Below are positions 1 to 7,046 of a stretch of DNA of 64,000 nt, one piece after another (position 1 is the first letter of the stretch; every line of letters begins with the position of its first letter). The position numbers and the translations under genes are program-made. The notes under the pieces were generated by a model. It worked only from the letters and a program-made list of their open reading frames with translations, was not told the DNA's origin and ran no database searches. Source of the DNA: DAHVFK01 sp035310985 (GTDB lineage Bacteria; Pseudomonadota; Gammaproteobacteria; Burkholderiales; SG8-39); NCBI GenBank assembly GCA_035310985.1, contig DATGDH010000027.1:1-64000 (forward strand), read 5' to 3'.

Positions 1-156
1 CTCGAGCCGGCGCCGTGACTGCGGGATGAAGGAGCGCACCAGCGGCCACGTGTTGAAACGCTCTGGTTCGACCAGACGCGCGTCGCGCCACAACGTGTCG
101 TAAAACCGGCGGTTCGCTTCGAGGAGCTCGAGGTCGCTGCGCGCCTTCGAGGGCAT
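1..156 (-). CDS. N-terminus of a probable SAM-dependent methyltransferase (partial)
   Basis: Reading the minus strand from an ATG at 156 gives 52 codons without a stop to the window edge, beginning MPSKARSDLELLEANRRFYD. A purine-rich AAGAGAAG lies just upstream of the ATG as a likely ribosome binding site. The N-terminal style (charged start, then an aromatic-rich RFYDTLW segment and RFNTWPLV) resembles class I methyltransferases, in which a glycine-rich SAM motif would follow beyond the edge. That motif is not in the window, so the function is a guess. That this is a coding start is likely, because the codons are GC3-rich like the genes around it. Confidence 0.45.
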   Translation of the reverse strand, partial: MPSKARSDLELLEANRRFYDTLWRDARLVEPERFNTWPLVRSFIPQSRRRLE

Positions 157-342
157 CGCGTCTTCTCTTCGCGCAGCTTGACGTTAGCTCGGATGATTCC
201 GTTCTCGGTCGTGGCACAGGACGACGCACGTCCTTGCCCACTAAGCTACCCGCCGATGCGCCCGGGGGCAACTGGTACTTGGGCCAGGCGCCTACGCGGA
301 CCTTTTCACTTGGCTCGCAGTTCCCGGCTTATTTGCCATGGT

Positions 343-471
343 GCCGTTTGAATTCCGGCCTCCCCGGGCGCGAACTTGAACGCGTGTGCCCCGCGGCGCC
401 GCTCAGCGATCCGAATCGCGCCGGCACTGTCCGCGTCTCGGGGCGCGGGCGCGAAGGAAATTCCTATCCTT
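343..471. repeat. Left copy of an imperfect direct repeat flanking the lipocalin gene
   Basis: Bases 343-380 start GCCGTTTGAATTCCGGCCT and match 1203-1236 with few differences. The 11-mer TTCCTATCCTT at 461-471 recurs exactly at 1239-1249. In the left copy the two parts are about 80 bp apart; in the right copy they are almost contiguous. Both copies are in the same orientation and bracket the lipocalin gene. Confidence 0.45.
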
Positions 472-554
472 GACCGAGGTGAAAGGCGCGTGGACGAGCG
501 CGTACACGTTGATCGCCAAAACCATGATCGATGCGGCAGAAGCGGCTTGATGTT

Positions 555-588
555 AGTGCGCTGCTGCGCAGAGCGGCAGCACTGCACT
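555..588. other. Inverted repeat downstream of the lipocalin gene
   Basis: The arm AGTGCGCTGCTGCGC can fold onto GCGGCAGCACTGCACT with one or two bulges. It lies about 30 bp past the lipocalin stop codon, so it could end that transcript. There is no clear T-run on the minus strand, so a classical rho-independent terminator is not established. Confidence 0.35.
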
Positions 589-617
589 TGTCGTACTGCT
601 TGCTGATGTGGTGAATC

Positions 618-1133
618 TTATCGTTGGTTCACGAGAATCAATTTTTCCGTGTCGAACCCCAGCTCCTTTGATCTCGCGATAAAGTGGTCAACGATTGCTT
701 TCGGCAACACAGGTTTTCGAGACAGCAGCCACAGATACGATAAATCCGGGCCGGAGACAAAAGCGTATTCGTAATTTTCCTTGTCGAGTTCGAAGACGAC
801 ATACGAGCCGTAAAACGGTCCAAAAAAAGACACCTTGAGATAGCCTTCGTCAGGATCATTGACAAAGTAGGCCTTGCCTTTAGCCTGCGTCCATTCCTTT
901 TTCTCCGGCGAAAAGCCCCGGTTTATTACCGCAATGCCACCGTCGTCGCGACGCGAATATTCCGCTGTGACCCGCTCCAAGCCGCGCTCGAAGGAGTGAT
1001 CCAGCCGCGCGATCTCATACCATTTTCCCAAATAGCGATCTATCTCAAACTCTTTGACAGGAGATACCGTCGCGGGCATTCCCAGGCAACCGCTTAGTAT
1101 CAATGACAATAAAATTGCGAATAGGGGTTTCAT
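618..1133 (-). CDS. blc: Outer-membrane lipocalin (Blc family lipoprotein)
   Basis: A 171-residue protein. Residues 1-16 form a lipoprotein signal peptide ending in the lipobox LSGC, so Cys16 would be acylated and the protein anchored in the envelope. The lipocalin signature YLGKWYEIARLDHSFERG follows at about residues 34-51, then the family's later motif with WLLSRKP. The length matches bacterial lipocalins such as Blc, which bind fatty acids or lysophospholipids. Base composition is clearly more AT-rich than the neighbouring genes (many AAA, GAT and TTT codons), which together with the flanking direct repeats suggests acquisition by transfer. The family is clear; the ligand is unknown. Confidence 0.9.
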   Translation of the reverse strand: MKPLFAILLSLILSGCLGMPATVSPVKEFEIDRYLGKWYEIARLDHSFERGLERVTAEYSRRDDGGIAVINRGFSPEKKEWTQAKGKAYFVNDPDEGYLKVSFFGPFYGSYVVFELDKENYEYAFVSGPDLSYLWLLSRKPVLPKAIVDHFIARSKELGFDTEKLILVNQR

Positions 1134-1202
1134 TTATTGAAATCTATGAGCGAAGCCAATCGCTTTTCCATTATCAAATGATTGAATCTTATTCGCCCTG
1201 AC

Positions 1203-1249
1203 GCCGTTTGCAGTCCGGCCTTCCAGGCGCGACTGAATTTCCTATCCTT
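1203..1249. repeat. Right copy of an imperfect direct repeat flanking the lipocalin gene
   Basis: Bases 1203-1236 match 343-380, and TTCCTATCCTT at 1239-1249 matches 461-471 exactly. The copy lies between the lipocalin start and the end of the TauD-like gene. No open frame runs through it and its origin is unknown. Confidence 0.45.
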
Positions 1250-1333
1250 TAGCCCAATCGTAGCTTCGCAGGTCCAGGGCGAGCGGCTTTGACGCTGGTT
1301 CTGGCTACGTCGGAAGTCGGCAGGCGCTGCAGT

Positions 1334-2209
1334 TTATTGATTCAATGAGGCGCAATCTTCAATGTGGCCCCTCGCCGCGACGCGGTCGTAGTAGCGCGCG
1401 CGATACAGTAGCCGGCGGTGCTGCGGCGCATCGCGAAAGGCGGTGCGCGCGTGCAGCACGTTGTTGCACACGATGCCCATGCCGGGCTCGAGCCGCAGCC
1501 GCAATACATAAGGCGACTCCCGGAGAATGCGCTCGAGCGCGACGCGCACCGCGCGCGTCGCCGCGTCGTCCTTCCAGACGATGTTCACGCCACGCGCGGT
1601 GTAGCGCATGTGCAACGACCCGGCCGGACTCTCCGCGCTGAATACCGGGCCGATCTCGGCGGGCCGCGCGAGCGCCTCGCCCTCCAGGCGCGGCGGGATC
1701 GTCATCGCATCGGGCGCCCACAGCGCGCGCACGATCTCGGGGTCCTCGTCGCGCAGCAGGATGTAGGCGAGCTCGTGATCGAGCAGCGCGCTCTCGCCGC
1801 CCTCGAGCGCCGCGCGCACGCAGTGCAGCGTCATGGCGCGGATGCGCCGTGACGCGGGGTTGTAGTAGCCGTCGGTGTGCCAGCCGATCGGCCGGTCGGT
1901 GTAGGGGATGAACTCGCCGCGCGCCCCGCCTTCGGGCGTGATGGACGAGATTCCGTTTTCCAGGTGCTCGAGTCCGAGTTGCAGGCCGAGCAGGCGCGGG
2001 ATGCTCTTGTCTTCGTCCGTGACCGGCGAGCGGTAGATCGCCAAGTTCGCGCGCGCGCAGCTTGCGAGGAGCGCTTCGCGTTCCGACGTATTGAGATTTC
2101 TCGGGTTACCCAATTCGACGATTTCGATTCGGTCCGGATAGCACGACAGCTTCTCGTCCCGCCATCTACGGTAAGCCCGCTCGTCGAGCAGATCGAAGGG
2201 TCCCGGCAT
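1334..2209 (-). CDS. TauD/TfdA-family Fe(II)/2-oxoglutarate dioxygenase
   Basis: A 291-residue cytoplasmic protein with the non-haem iron facial triad of the family: the HxD motif in GWHTDGYY (His111, Asp113) and a distal His in NNVLHART (His253), followed by the Arg-rich 2-oxoglutarate-binding segment RRLLYRARY. TauD relatives hydroxylate taurine, other sulfonates or carnitine precursors; sulfonate substrates release sulfite. It is the last gene of a five-gene minus-strand operon divergent from dsrA, starting 4 bp after the preceding stop. Next to a sulfur-oxidation locus, a sulfur-containing substrate is attractive, but nothing in the sequence fixes it. Confidence 0.8.
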   Translation of the reverse strand: MPGPFDLLDERAYRRWRDEKLSCYPDRIEIVELGNPRNLNTSEREALLASCARANLAIYRSPVTDEDKSIPRLLGLQLGLEHLENGISSITPEGGARGEFIPYTDRPIGWHTDGYYNPASRRIRAMTLHCVRAALEGGESALLDHELAYILLRDEDPEIVRALWAPDAMTIPPRLEGEALARPAEIGPVFSAESPAGSLHMRYTARGVNIVWKDDAATRAVRVALERILRESPYVLRLRLEPGMGIVCNNVLHARTAFRDAPQHRRLLYRARYYDRVAARGHIEDCASLNQ

Positions 2210-2213
2210 GGCG

Positions 2214-2783
2214 TCAGCCGGCCGGCGCGAGCAGGCCGTCGAAGGCCTTGCGCAGCGTGCCGAGCACTTCCGGCATCTCGACGTCCATCACCTGGTCCAT
2301 CACCCAATGCTGGTCATGCTCTTCCATCGCCTCGCGGATCTGCGCGCCGAGGAGGCGCAGCGCCGGAAACCCCGCCCCGGAGGCGGGGATGTCGAGGCTC
2401 GCATAGTCGGCGCCGCGCCGGTTGAGCATCGCGATCAGCTCGGCGCGGTAGTCGCGCCCGTCGGCACCGACCAGCTCGCGGATGTTGCGCGCCATGATGT
2501 CGGCGAGCTGTGCGCCGATCGCCTGCACCAGCGCAGCCCGTTGCGCGTCGTCCAGGCGGCCGTAGGCCCAGCGGTCGCACAGGTGCAGGCCGAGCGCCAG
2601 TACCTCGGCGATGATCTTGTAGCCGCGCGCCGGGGTGACGATGTCGTAGTCCGAGCGCGACAGGTTGTCGACGAGCTTCTCGGCCAGGCGCCAAAGCGTC
2701 GAAGCGAGCACGCTCGCGAGCTCCTTCGGCGAGCGCGGCGCCTGCTTCCTGAACCAGACCGTCCTGGCGCGTACCGGCTTCAT
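2214..2783 (-). CDS. Helical protein of unknown function in the dsrA-divergent operon
   Basis: A 189-residue soluble protein beginning MKPVRARTVWFRKQ. It has no signal peptide, no membrane segment and only one cysteine, and reads as an almost wholly alpha-helical protein rich in Ala, Leu, Arg and Asp. I do not recognise the family. The start is fixed by an ATGA overlap (2780-2783) with the stop of the tandem-TusA gene, which indicates translational coupling; its own stop is 4 bp before the TauD-like gene. It probably works with the TusA-like protein, but that is inference from position only. Confidence 0.7.
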   Translation of the reverse strand: MKPVRARTVWFRKQAPRSPKELASVLASTLWRLAEKLVDNLSRSDYDIVTPARGYKIIAEVLALGLHLCDRWAYGRLDDAQRAALVQAIGAQLADIMARNIRELVGADGRDYRAELIAMLNRRGADYASLDIPASGAGFPALRLLGAQIREAMEEHDQHWVMDQVMDVEMPEVLGTLRKAFDGLLAPAG

Positions 2784-3265
2784 GCGCGGTGCAGGTAGAA
2801 CTCCCATTCGCCCGCGCCGATCTCGCGCGACCCGGCGAGCTTCACCTGCGTGGCGCGCGTCCAGGCGTTCACCTCGTCGCGCGCCGCCGGGCAGCTCGTC
2901 AGCAGACGCAGCGTCTCGCCCGGCTTCATGCCGTCCAGCACGCGGCGCGCCTCGAGCACCGGTCCGGGGCACACCGCGCCGCGCATGTCGAGCGTCACCT
3001 GCGCGCGCGGCGCCGGCCCCTTGCCCTTGCGGATATAGAACACGTGCTGCTTGCCCGCCAGATGCTCGACCTGCAGCAGGTCGTTGCCGGTGTGGCGCGC
3101 CCAGATAAACAGGTCGTCGCGCGTTCCCGGGCAGTCCGAGGTGAGCGCGAGTACCTGGCCCGGCGCGAGGTCGTCGACCACCTGCTTCGCGCCGACGAGC
3201 GGCGCCGGGCAGGTGAGTCCCGAGAGATCGAGCCGCACGTCGGCTTGGGTCTTGGTTTCGCTCAT
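2780..3265 (-). CDS. Tandem TusA-domain sulfur carrier protein
   Basis: 161 residues made of two consecutive TusA-like domains. Domain 1 has the sulfur-carrier motif LTCPAPLVGAK with Cys19; domain 2 repeats it as AVCPGPVLEAR with Cys99. Each domain also has a second conserved-looking cysteine (Cys45 in SDCPG, Cys125 in SCPAARD). Single TusA proteins of about 75-80 residues carry a cysteine persulfide; a separate one is encoded at 52792. Two carriers in one chain could hold two sulfurs or pass sulfur intramolecularly. The gene follows the Cas6-like gene by 16 bp and overlaps the next by 4 bp. Domain identity is clear; the role is inferred. Confidence 0.88.
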   Translation of the reverse strand: MSETKTQADVRLDLSGLTCPAPLVGAKQVVDDLAPGQVLALTSDCPGTRDDLFIWARHTGNDLLQVEHLAGKQHVFYIRKGKGPAPRAQVTLDMRGAVCPGPVLEARRVLDGMKPGETLRLLTSCPAARDEVNAWTRATQVKLAGSREIGAGEWEFYLHRA

Positions 3266-3281
3266 GGCGTCTCCTCGGCAT

Positions 3282-3908
3282 TCATACGGCGGCGATGGAT
3301 TTGTACGGCACGACGATCCCGCACCCGTACAGGCGCAGCCCGCCCAGGCCGCGCTCCTGCAGCTCGAGCGACAGCTCTGCGCTCATGCCGTGCAGCAGCA
3401 CGCTGAAGCCGCGCCGCAGGCCGGCTCGCGTGGCGAGCGCGCCCGGTCTTCCGAGCACCACCTGGCAGGCCGCGCCCGCAGCGCCGAACTGGGCGGCGAG
3501 CAGCACGCCGAGCGCCGCGGCGAATGCCTGCTCGTCCGCGGGCCCGGCGATCACCAGGCGCGAGTACAGCGTGTCGCTCGACGTGAGCGGCCAGGCCGCG
3601 GCCTCGCCGACGCCGAGCGTCTCGGCGCCGACGCGCAGGCTGCGGCCGGCGAGCGAGCGCGCCTGCGCGAGGCGCGCGCGCGGCAGGCGCAGCGCGAGGC
3701 GCGCGCGGCGCGAGATGCCGAGCAGCTCGTTTTGCATCGGGGCGCCGCGCACCGCGTGGATGCCCGCGTCGCGCTCGCCCGCGAGCCACGGCAGCTCCGC
3801 CGTCACCGCGTCGGCGAGCGCCTCGCCGTGGTCCGCCGGCAGGCGCTCGCCGCGCAGCACGAAGCGCAGGTCCGCGCTCGCGGCGGAAATCTCAAGGTCG
3901 CGCTGCAT
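3282..3908 (-). CDS. Solitary Cas6/Cmx6-like protein
   Basis: 208 residues. The layout fits the Cas6/Cmx6 branch of CRISPR RNA endonucleases as I know it: an early LPADHGEAL segment (His27), a GIHAVRG segment (His51), a central RLALRLPRARL strand with LAGRSLRVG, a TLYSRLV segment near residue 115, and a C-terminal glycine-rich loop LQERGLGGLRLYGCGIVVP. Cas6 proteins cut CRISPR transcripts at stem-loops. No other cas gene or repeat array is visible in the window, and the gene is embedded between a small unknown and a TusA-domain protein, next to dsrA. It may be repurposed. The assignment rests on motif memory, not on a search. Confidence 0.6.
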   Translation of the reverse strand: MQRDLEISAASADLRFVLRGERLPADHGEALADAVTAELPWLAGERDAGIHAVRGAPMQNELLGISRRARLALRLPRARLAQARSLAGRSLRVGAETLGVGEAAAWPLTSSDTLYSRLVIAGPADEQAFAAALGVLLAAQFGAAGAACQVVLGRPGALATRAGLRRGFSVLLHGMSAELSLELQERGLGGLRLYGCGIVVPYKSIAAV

Positions 3909-4113
3909 CCTGTTGCCTCGCCCAGGCGGTCATCGCCTCGCCCCAGGCGCGCGCGCTCGCCGGATCGATGTCGAACACGGTGAAGCGCTTGCCCTCGCGG
4001 ATGCGCACGCGCAGGAGCGCCATGCCGCCCGCAGCGTGCTCGATCTCTTGCAGTTCGATCAGCTGCTTGCCGAGCGGCACGGTGAAGCTGGCGAGCGGGC
4101 GAATTTCGGACAT
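3892..4113 (-). CDS. Small protein of unknown function, first gene of the dsrA-divergent operon
   Basis: 73 residues from the ATG at 4113 (MSEIRPLASFTVPLGKQ). An upstream in-frame ATG at 4149 would give 85 residues and is preceded by AGGAGG, but only 2 bp away, so the shorter form is preferred without certainty. The sequence looks like a compact mixed alpha/beta domain ending in an Ala/Trp-rich helix, with no cysteines and no signal peptide. Its 3' end overlaps the Cas6-like gene by 17 bp. I do not recognise the family. Confidence 0.6.
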   Translation of the reverse strand: MSEIRPLASFTVPLGKQLIELQEIEHAAGGMALLRVRIREGKRFTVFDIDPASARAWGEAMTAWARQQDAARP

Positions 4114-4284
4114 CGAAGCAGTTTGATCCTGAGCGATGGGCGCGCGCATTCCCTCCTATGGAGGGCGGGGACCTACCCCTTCGGGTAGGTCCGATTCCAC
4201 CTCCGGGCAGATGGCGCGCGCCGCTTCTGTCACTAGCATGACGTAAGCGCGAGAAATCCGTCGCACCGACCGGAGGAGGCCTGC
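4114..4284. promoter_or_regulatory. Divergent regulatory region between dsrA and the Cas6/TusA operon
   Basis: This 171-bp gap must hold the promoters of both the dsr operon and the divergent operon. No confident sigma-70 boxes stand out. It contains the strong hairpin described separately (4169-4192) and a near-perfect ribosome binding site GGAGGAGG ending a few bases before the dsrA ATG. Confidence 0.6.
4169..4192. promoter_or_regulatory. Perfect 10-bp stem hairpin in the dsrA leader region
   Basis: The arm GGACCTACCC (4169-4178) pairs perfectly with GGGTAGGTCC (4183-4192) across a 4-base loop. It lies about 90 bp upstream of dsrA and about 55 bp upstream of the preferred start of the divergent operon, so it could be in the leader RNA of either transcript. 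No T-run follows, so a terminator is unlikely. Confidence 0.6.
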
Positions 4285-5580
4285 ATGACCAAGAAGATGT
4301 ACGAGACGCCGATGCTCGACGAGCTGGAGAAAGGTCCCTGGCCGAGCTTCGTCACGGGGCTCAAGCGCCTGGCCAAGGAAAACGACATGGCGGTCGACCT
4401 GCTCGGCCAGCTCGAGACCTCCTACCGCAACAAGGTTGGCTACTGGAAGGGCGGCACCGTCGGCGTGTACGGCTACGGCGCGGGCGTGATCCCGCGCTTC
4501 ACCGAGCTAAAGGACAAGGAAGGCAAGCCGGTCTTCCCCGAGGCGGCCGAGTTCCACACGCTGCGCGTGCAGCCGCCCGCGGGTATGCACTACTCGACCG
4601 AACTGCTAAGGAAGCTGTGCGATGTGTGGCAGAAGTACGGCTCGGGGCTGATCGCCCTGCACGGCCAGAGCGGCGACATCATGTTCCAGGGCGTGAGCAC
4701 GGCCAACGTGCAGCCGGCCTTCGACGAGCTGAACGCGATGGGCTTCGACCTGGGCGGCGCGGGCGCAGCGATGCGCACCTCGATGTCCTGCGTCGGCGCG
4801 GCCCGCTGCGAGATGAGCTGCTACGACGAGCAGCGCGCGCTGCGCGAGGTGATCAACTCGAACCTGGACGACATGCACCGCCCGTCGCTGCCGTACAAGT
4901 TCAAGTTCAAGTTCTCCGGCTGCCCGAACGACTGCGTGAACTCGATCCAGCGCTCGGACATGGCGGTCATCGGCACATGGCGCGACAACATCCGCACCGA
5001 CGAGAAGCTGGCGCGCGAATGGTATGCGGCGCACGGCATGGACGAGCTGATCGACAACGTCGTGACGCGTTGTCCGACCAAGGCGATTCGCATAAGGCGC
5101 GCGAACGGCGAGGCGCCGCCCGCGCACGTCTCGCGCGTGAAGCTCGATGACGCGCAGTGCCTCGAGATCGACAACCACGACTGCGTGCGCTGCATGCACT
5201 GCCTGAACGTGATGCCGGGCGCGCTGCTGCCGGGCGGGGAGCGCGGCGTGTCGATCCTGGTCGGCGGCAAGAGCGTGCTCAAGATCGGCTCGACCATGGG
5301 GATCATGGTCGTGCCGTTCATGAAGCTCGAGAGCGAAGAGGAATTCGAGAAGCTCAAGGAGCTGGCGCGCAAGGTGCTCGACTTCTTCGCCGAGAACGCG
5401 CTCGACCACGAGCGCGTCGGCGAGACGATCGAGCGGATCGGGCTGGCGAACTTCCTCGAGGCGGTCGAGCTGGGCGTCGACCCGAGCATGGTTTTGCACC
5501 CGCGCATGAACCCCTACGTGCGCACCGACGACTGGGCCGAGCAGGTCGCGAAGGCCGGTGTCGGGCGGAAAGCGGACTGA
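4285..5580 (+). CDS. dsrA: Reverse-type dissimilatory sulfite reductase, alpha subunit
   Basis: 431 residues, usual for DsrA. With DsrB it forms the cytoplasmic sirohaem enzyme that, in sulfur oxidisers, oxidises DsrC-bound sulfur to sulfite. Cysteines for the sirohaem-linked [4Fe-4S] cluster are in SCVGAARCEMSC (Cys169, 175) and SGCPNDC (Cys213, 217). The inserted ferredoxin domain has CVRCMHC (Cys300-306) and Cys263. The oxidative direction is inferred from the accompanying dsrEFH, dsrL and dsrN genes, which mark sulfur oxidisers. A GGAGGAGG ribosome binding site precedes the ATG. First gene of the dsr operon; dsrB follows after 13 bp. Confidence 0.98.
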   Translation: MTKKMYETPMLDELEKGPWPSFVTGLKRLAKENDMAVDLLGQLETSYRNKVGYWKGGTVGVYGYGAGVIPRFTELKDKEGKPVFPEAAEFHTLRVQPPAGMHYSTELLRKLCDVWQKYGSGLIALHGQSGDIMFQGVSTANVQPAFDELNAMGFDLGGAGAAMRTSMSCVGAARCEMSCYDEQRALREVINSNLDDMHRPSLPYKFKFKFSGCPNDCVNSIQRSDMAVIGTWRDNIRTDEKLAREWYAAHGMDELIDNVVTRCPTKAIRIRRANGEAPPAHVSRVKLDDAQCLEIDNHDCVRCMHCLNVMPGALLPGGERGVSILVGGKSVLKIGSTMGIMVVPFMKLESEEEFEKLKELARKVLDFFAENALDHERVGETIERIGLANFLEAVELGVDPSMVLHPRMNPYVRTDDWAEQVAKAGVGRKAD

Positions 5581-5593
5581 AGGAGAGCGAGAG

Positions 5594-6670
5594 ATGGCAC
5601 AAGCGCAACCGAAGATGCCGGTCGAGCACGGCGTGCCCGACCCGATGCCGTACCTGCACCCGCTGATGAAAAAGAACTACGGCAAGTGGGTCACCCACAG
5701 CCACCCGAGGCCGGGCGTGCTGATGCACCGCGCGGCGGGCGGCGACGAGATCTGGACCGTCAAGGCCGGCACTCAGCGCCAGATGGACCATCACACGATC
5801 CGCAAGCTGTGCGACATCGCCGACCGCTACGCCGACGGGCACGTGCGCTTCACCACGCGCTCGAACATCGAGTTCATGGTCGCCGACAAGGCGAAGGTCG
5901 AGCCGCTCATCGGGGCGCTGAACGACGCGGGCTTTCCGGTCGGCGGCACCGCGAACTCGGTGTCGATGATCGCCCACACGCAGGGCTGGCTGCACTGCGA
6001 CATCCCGGCGACCGACGCCTCCGGCGTGGTCAAGTCGCTGATGGACGAGCTGTACGACGAGTTCGTCAAGTGCGAGATGCCGAACCGCGTCAAGCTCTCG
6101 ACCTCGTGCTGCGAGATCAACTGCGGCGGCCAGGCCGACATCGCGATCATCGTGCAGCACACCAAGCCGCCGAAGATCAACCACGACCTGGTGGCGAACG
6201 TGTGCGAGCGCCCCGCGGTGGTGGCGCGCTGCCCGGTGGCGGCGATCCGCCCGGCGCTGGTGAACGGCAAGCCCTCGCTCGAGGTTGACGAGAAGAAGTG
6301 CGTGTGCTGCGGCGCCTGCTATCCACCGTGCCCGCCGATGCAGATAAACGACCCCGAGTTCTCGAAGATCGCGATCTGGGTCGGCGGCAAGAACTCGAAC
6401 GCGCGCATCCGCCCGACCTTCCACAAGCTGGTCGCCTCGGGTCTGCCGAACAACCCGCCGCGCTGGCCGGAGGTGGCCGAGGTGGTGAAGAAGATCCTCG
6501 CCACCTACAAGGCGGACGGCCGCCCGTGGGAGCGCATGTCCGACTGGATCGAGCGCATCGGCTGGCCGGCGTTCTTCAGGAAGACCGGGCTGCCCTTCAC
6601 CAAGTACCACATCGACGACTGGCGCGGCTCGCGTTACACGCTGAACGCCTCGGCGCACATCCGCTTCTGA
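5594..6670 (+). CDS. dsrB: Reverse-type dissimilatory sulfite reductase, beta subunit
   Basis: 358 residues from the ATG at 5594, chosen because AGGAGAG lies a few bases upstream; an upstream in-frame ATG at 5558 falls inside dsrA. The sirohaem/[4Fe-4S] segment STSCCEINCGGQ (Cys172, 173, 177) is present, as is the ferredoxin-type motif CVCCGACYPPC (Cys236-246). In DsrAB the beta subunit provides the catalytic sirohaem site that meets the C-terminal arm of DsrC. Organisation and spacing to dsrA (13 bp) and dsrE (7 bp) are those of a single operon. Identity is certain; the oxidative direction is from context. Confidence 0.98.
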   Translation: MAQAQPKMPVEHGVPDPMPYLHPLMKKNYGKWVTHSHPRPGVLMHRAAGGDEIWTVKAGTQRQMDHHTIRKLCDIADRYADGHVRFTTRSNIEFMVADKAKVEPLIGALNDAGFPVGGTANSVSMIAHTQGWLHCDIPATDASGVVKSLMDELYDEFVKCEMPNRVKLSTSCCEINCGGQADIAIIVQHTKPPKINHDLVANVCERPAVVARCPVAAIRPALVNGKPSLEVDEKKCVCCGACYPPCPPMQINDPEFSKIAIWVGGKNSNARIRPTFHKLVASGLPNNPPRWPEVAEVVKKILATYKADGRPWERMSDWIERIGWPAFFRKTGLPFTKYHIDDWRGSRYTLNASAHIRF

Positions 6671-6677
6671 GGCGCGC

Positions 6678-7037
6678 GTGAAATTCGGCATCCTGGTAAG
6701 CGAGGGCCCGTACACGCACGAGGCGAGCGACTCGGCCTACCTGTTCGCCAGGGCGGTGCTCGAGAAGGGCCACGAGATCTTCCGCGTGTTCTTCTATCAC
6801 GACGGCGTCAACAACGCGACCAAGTACACCGAGCCGCCGCAGGACGACCGCCACATCGTGAACCGCTGGTCGAAGCTCGCGGAGCAGCACGGGGTGGACC
6901 TGGTCGTCTGCGTGGCGGCGGCGCTCAGGCGCGGCATCAAGGACGAGCTGCTCGCGCCGGGATTCCGCATCTCGGGCCTCGGCCAGCTGGTCGAGGCGGG
7001 CATCCAGGGCGACCGCCTGGTCGTCTTCGGCGACTGA
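6678..7037 (+). CDS. dsrE: Sulfurtransferase subunit DsrE
   Basis: 119 residues from a GTG start. The sulfur-binding cysteine of DsrE is at the expected place, Cys78 in DLVVCVAAALRRG. DsrE, DsrF and DsrH form a cytoplasmic heterohexamer (EFH)2 that receives persulfide sulfur from TusA and hands it to DsrC. The presence of dsrEFH is a hallmark of the oxidative Dsr pathway. The gene follows dsrB by 7 bp and dsrF begins 9 bp downstream. Confidence 0.96.
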   Translation: MKFGILVSEGPYTHEASDSAYLFARAVLEKGHEIFRVFFYHDGVNNATKYTEPPQDDRHIVNRWSKLAEQHGVDLVVCVAAALRRGIKDELLAPGFRISGLGQLVEAGIQGDRLVVFGD

Positions 7038-7046
7038 GGCGGGCGC

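Larger units (their letters stand above)
157..617. other. Gene-poor stretch with a hairpin and one copy of a short direct repeat
   Basis: No convincing gene is present. The open frames here have no recognisable domain, overlap each other on both strands and lack good ribosome binding sites. The stretch holds the left copy of an imperfect direct repeat (343-380 plus 461-471) and a GC-rich inverted repeat at 555-588 downstream of the lipocalin gene. Confidence 0.5.

Noticed and set aside
555..588. Hairpin after blc as an attC site, making blc a cassette
   Set aside because: The core-like GTTAGTG and its partner are in the wrong arrangement for an attC downstream of a minus-strand gene.
234..606. 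Several short open frames before the lipocalin gene
   Set aside because: Mutually overlapping, no ribosome binding sites, no recognisable protein features.
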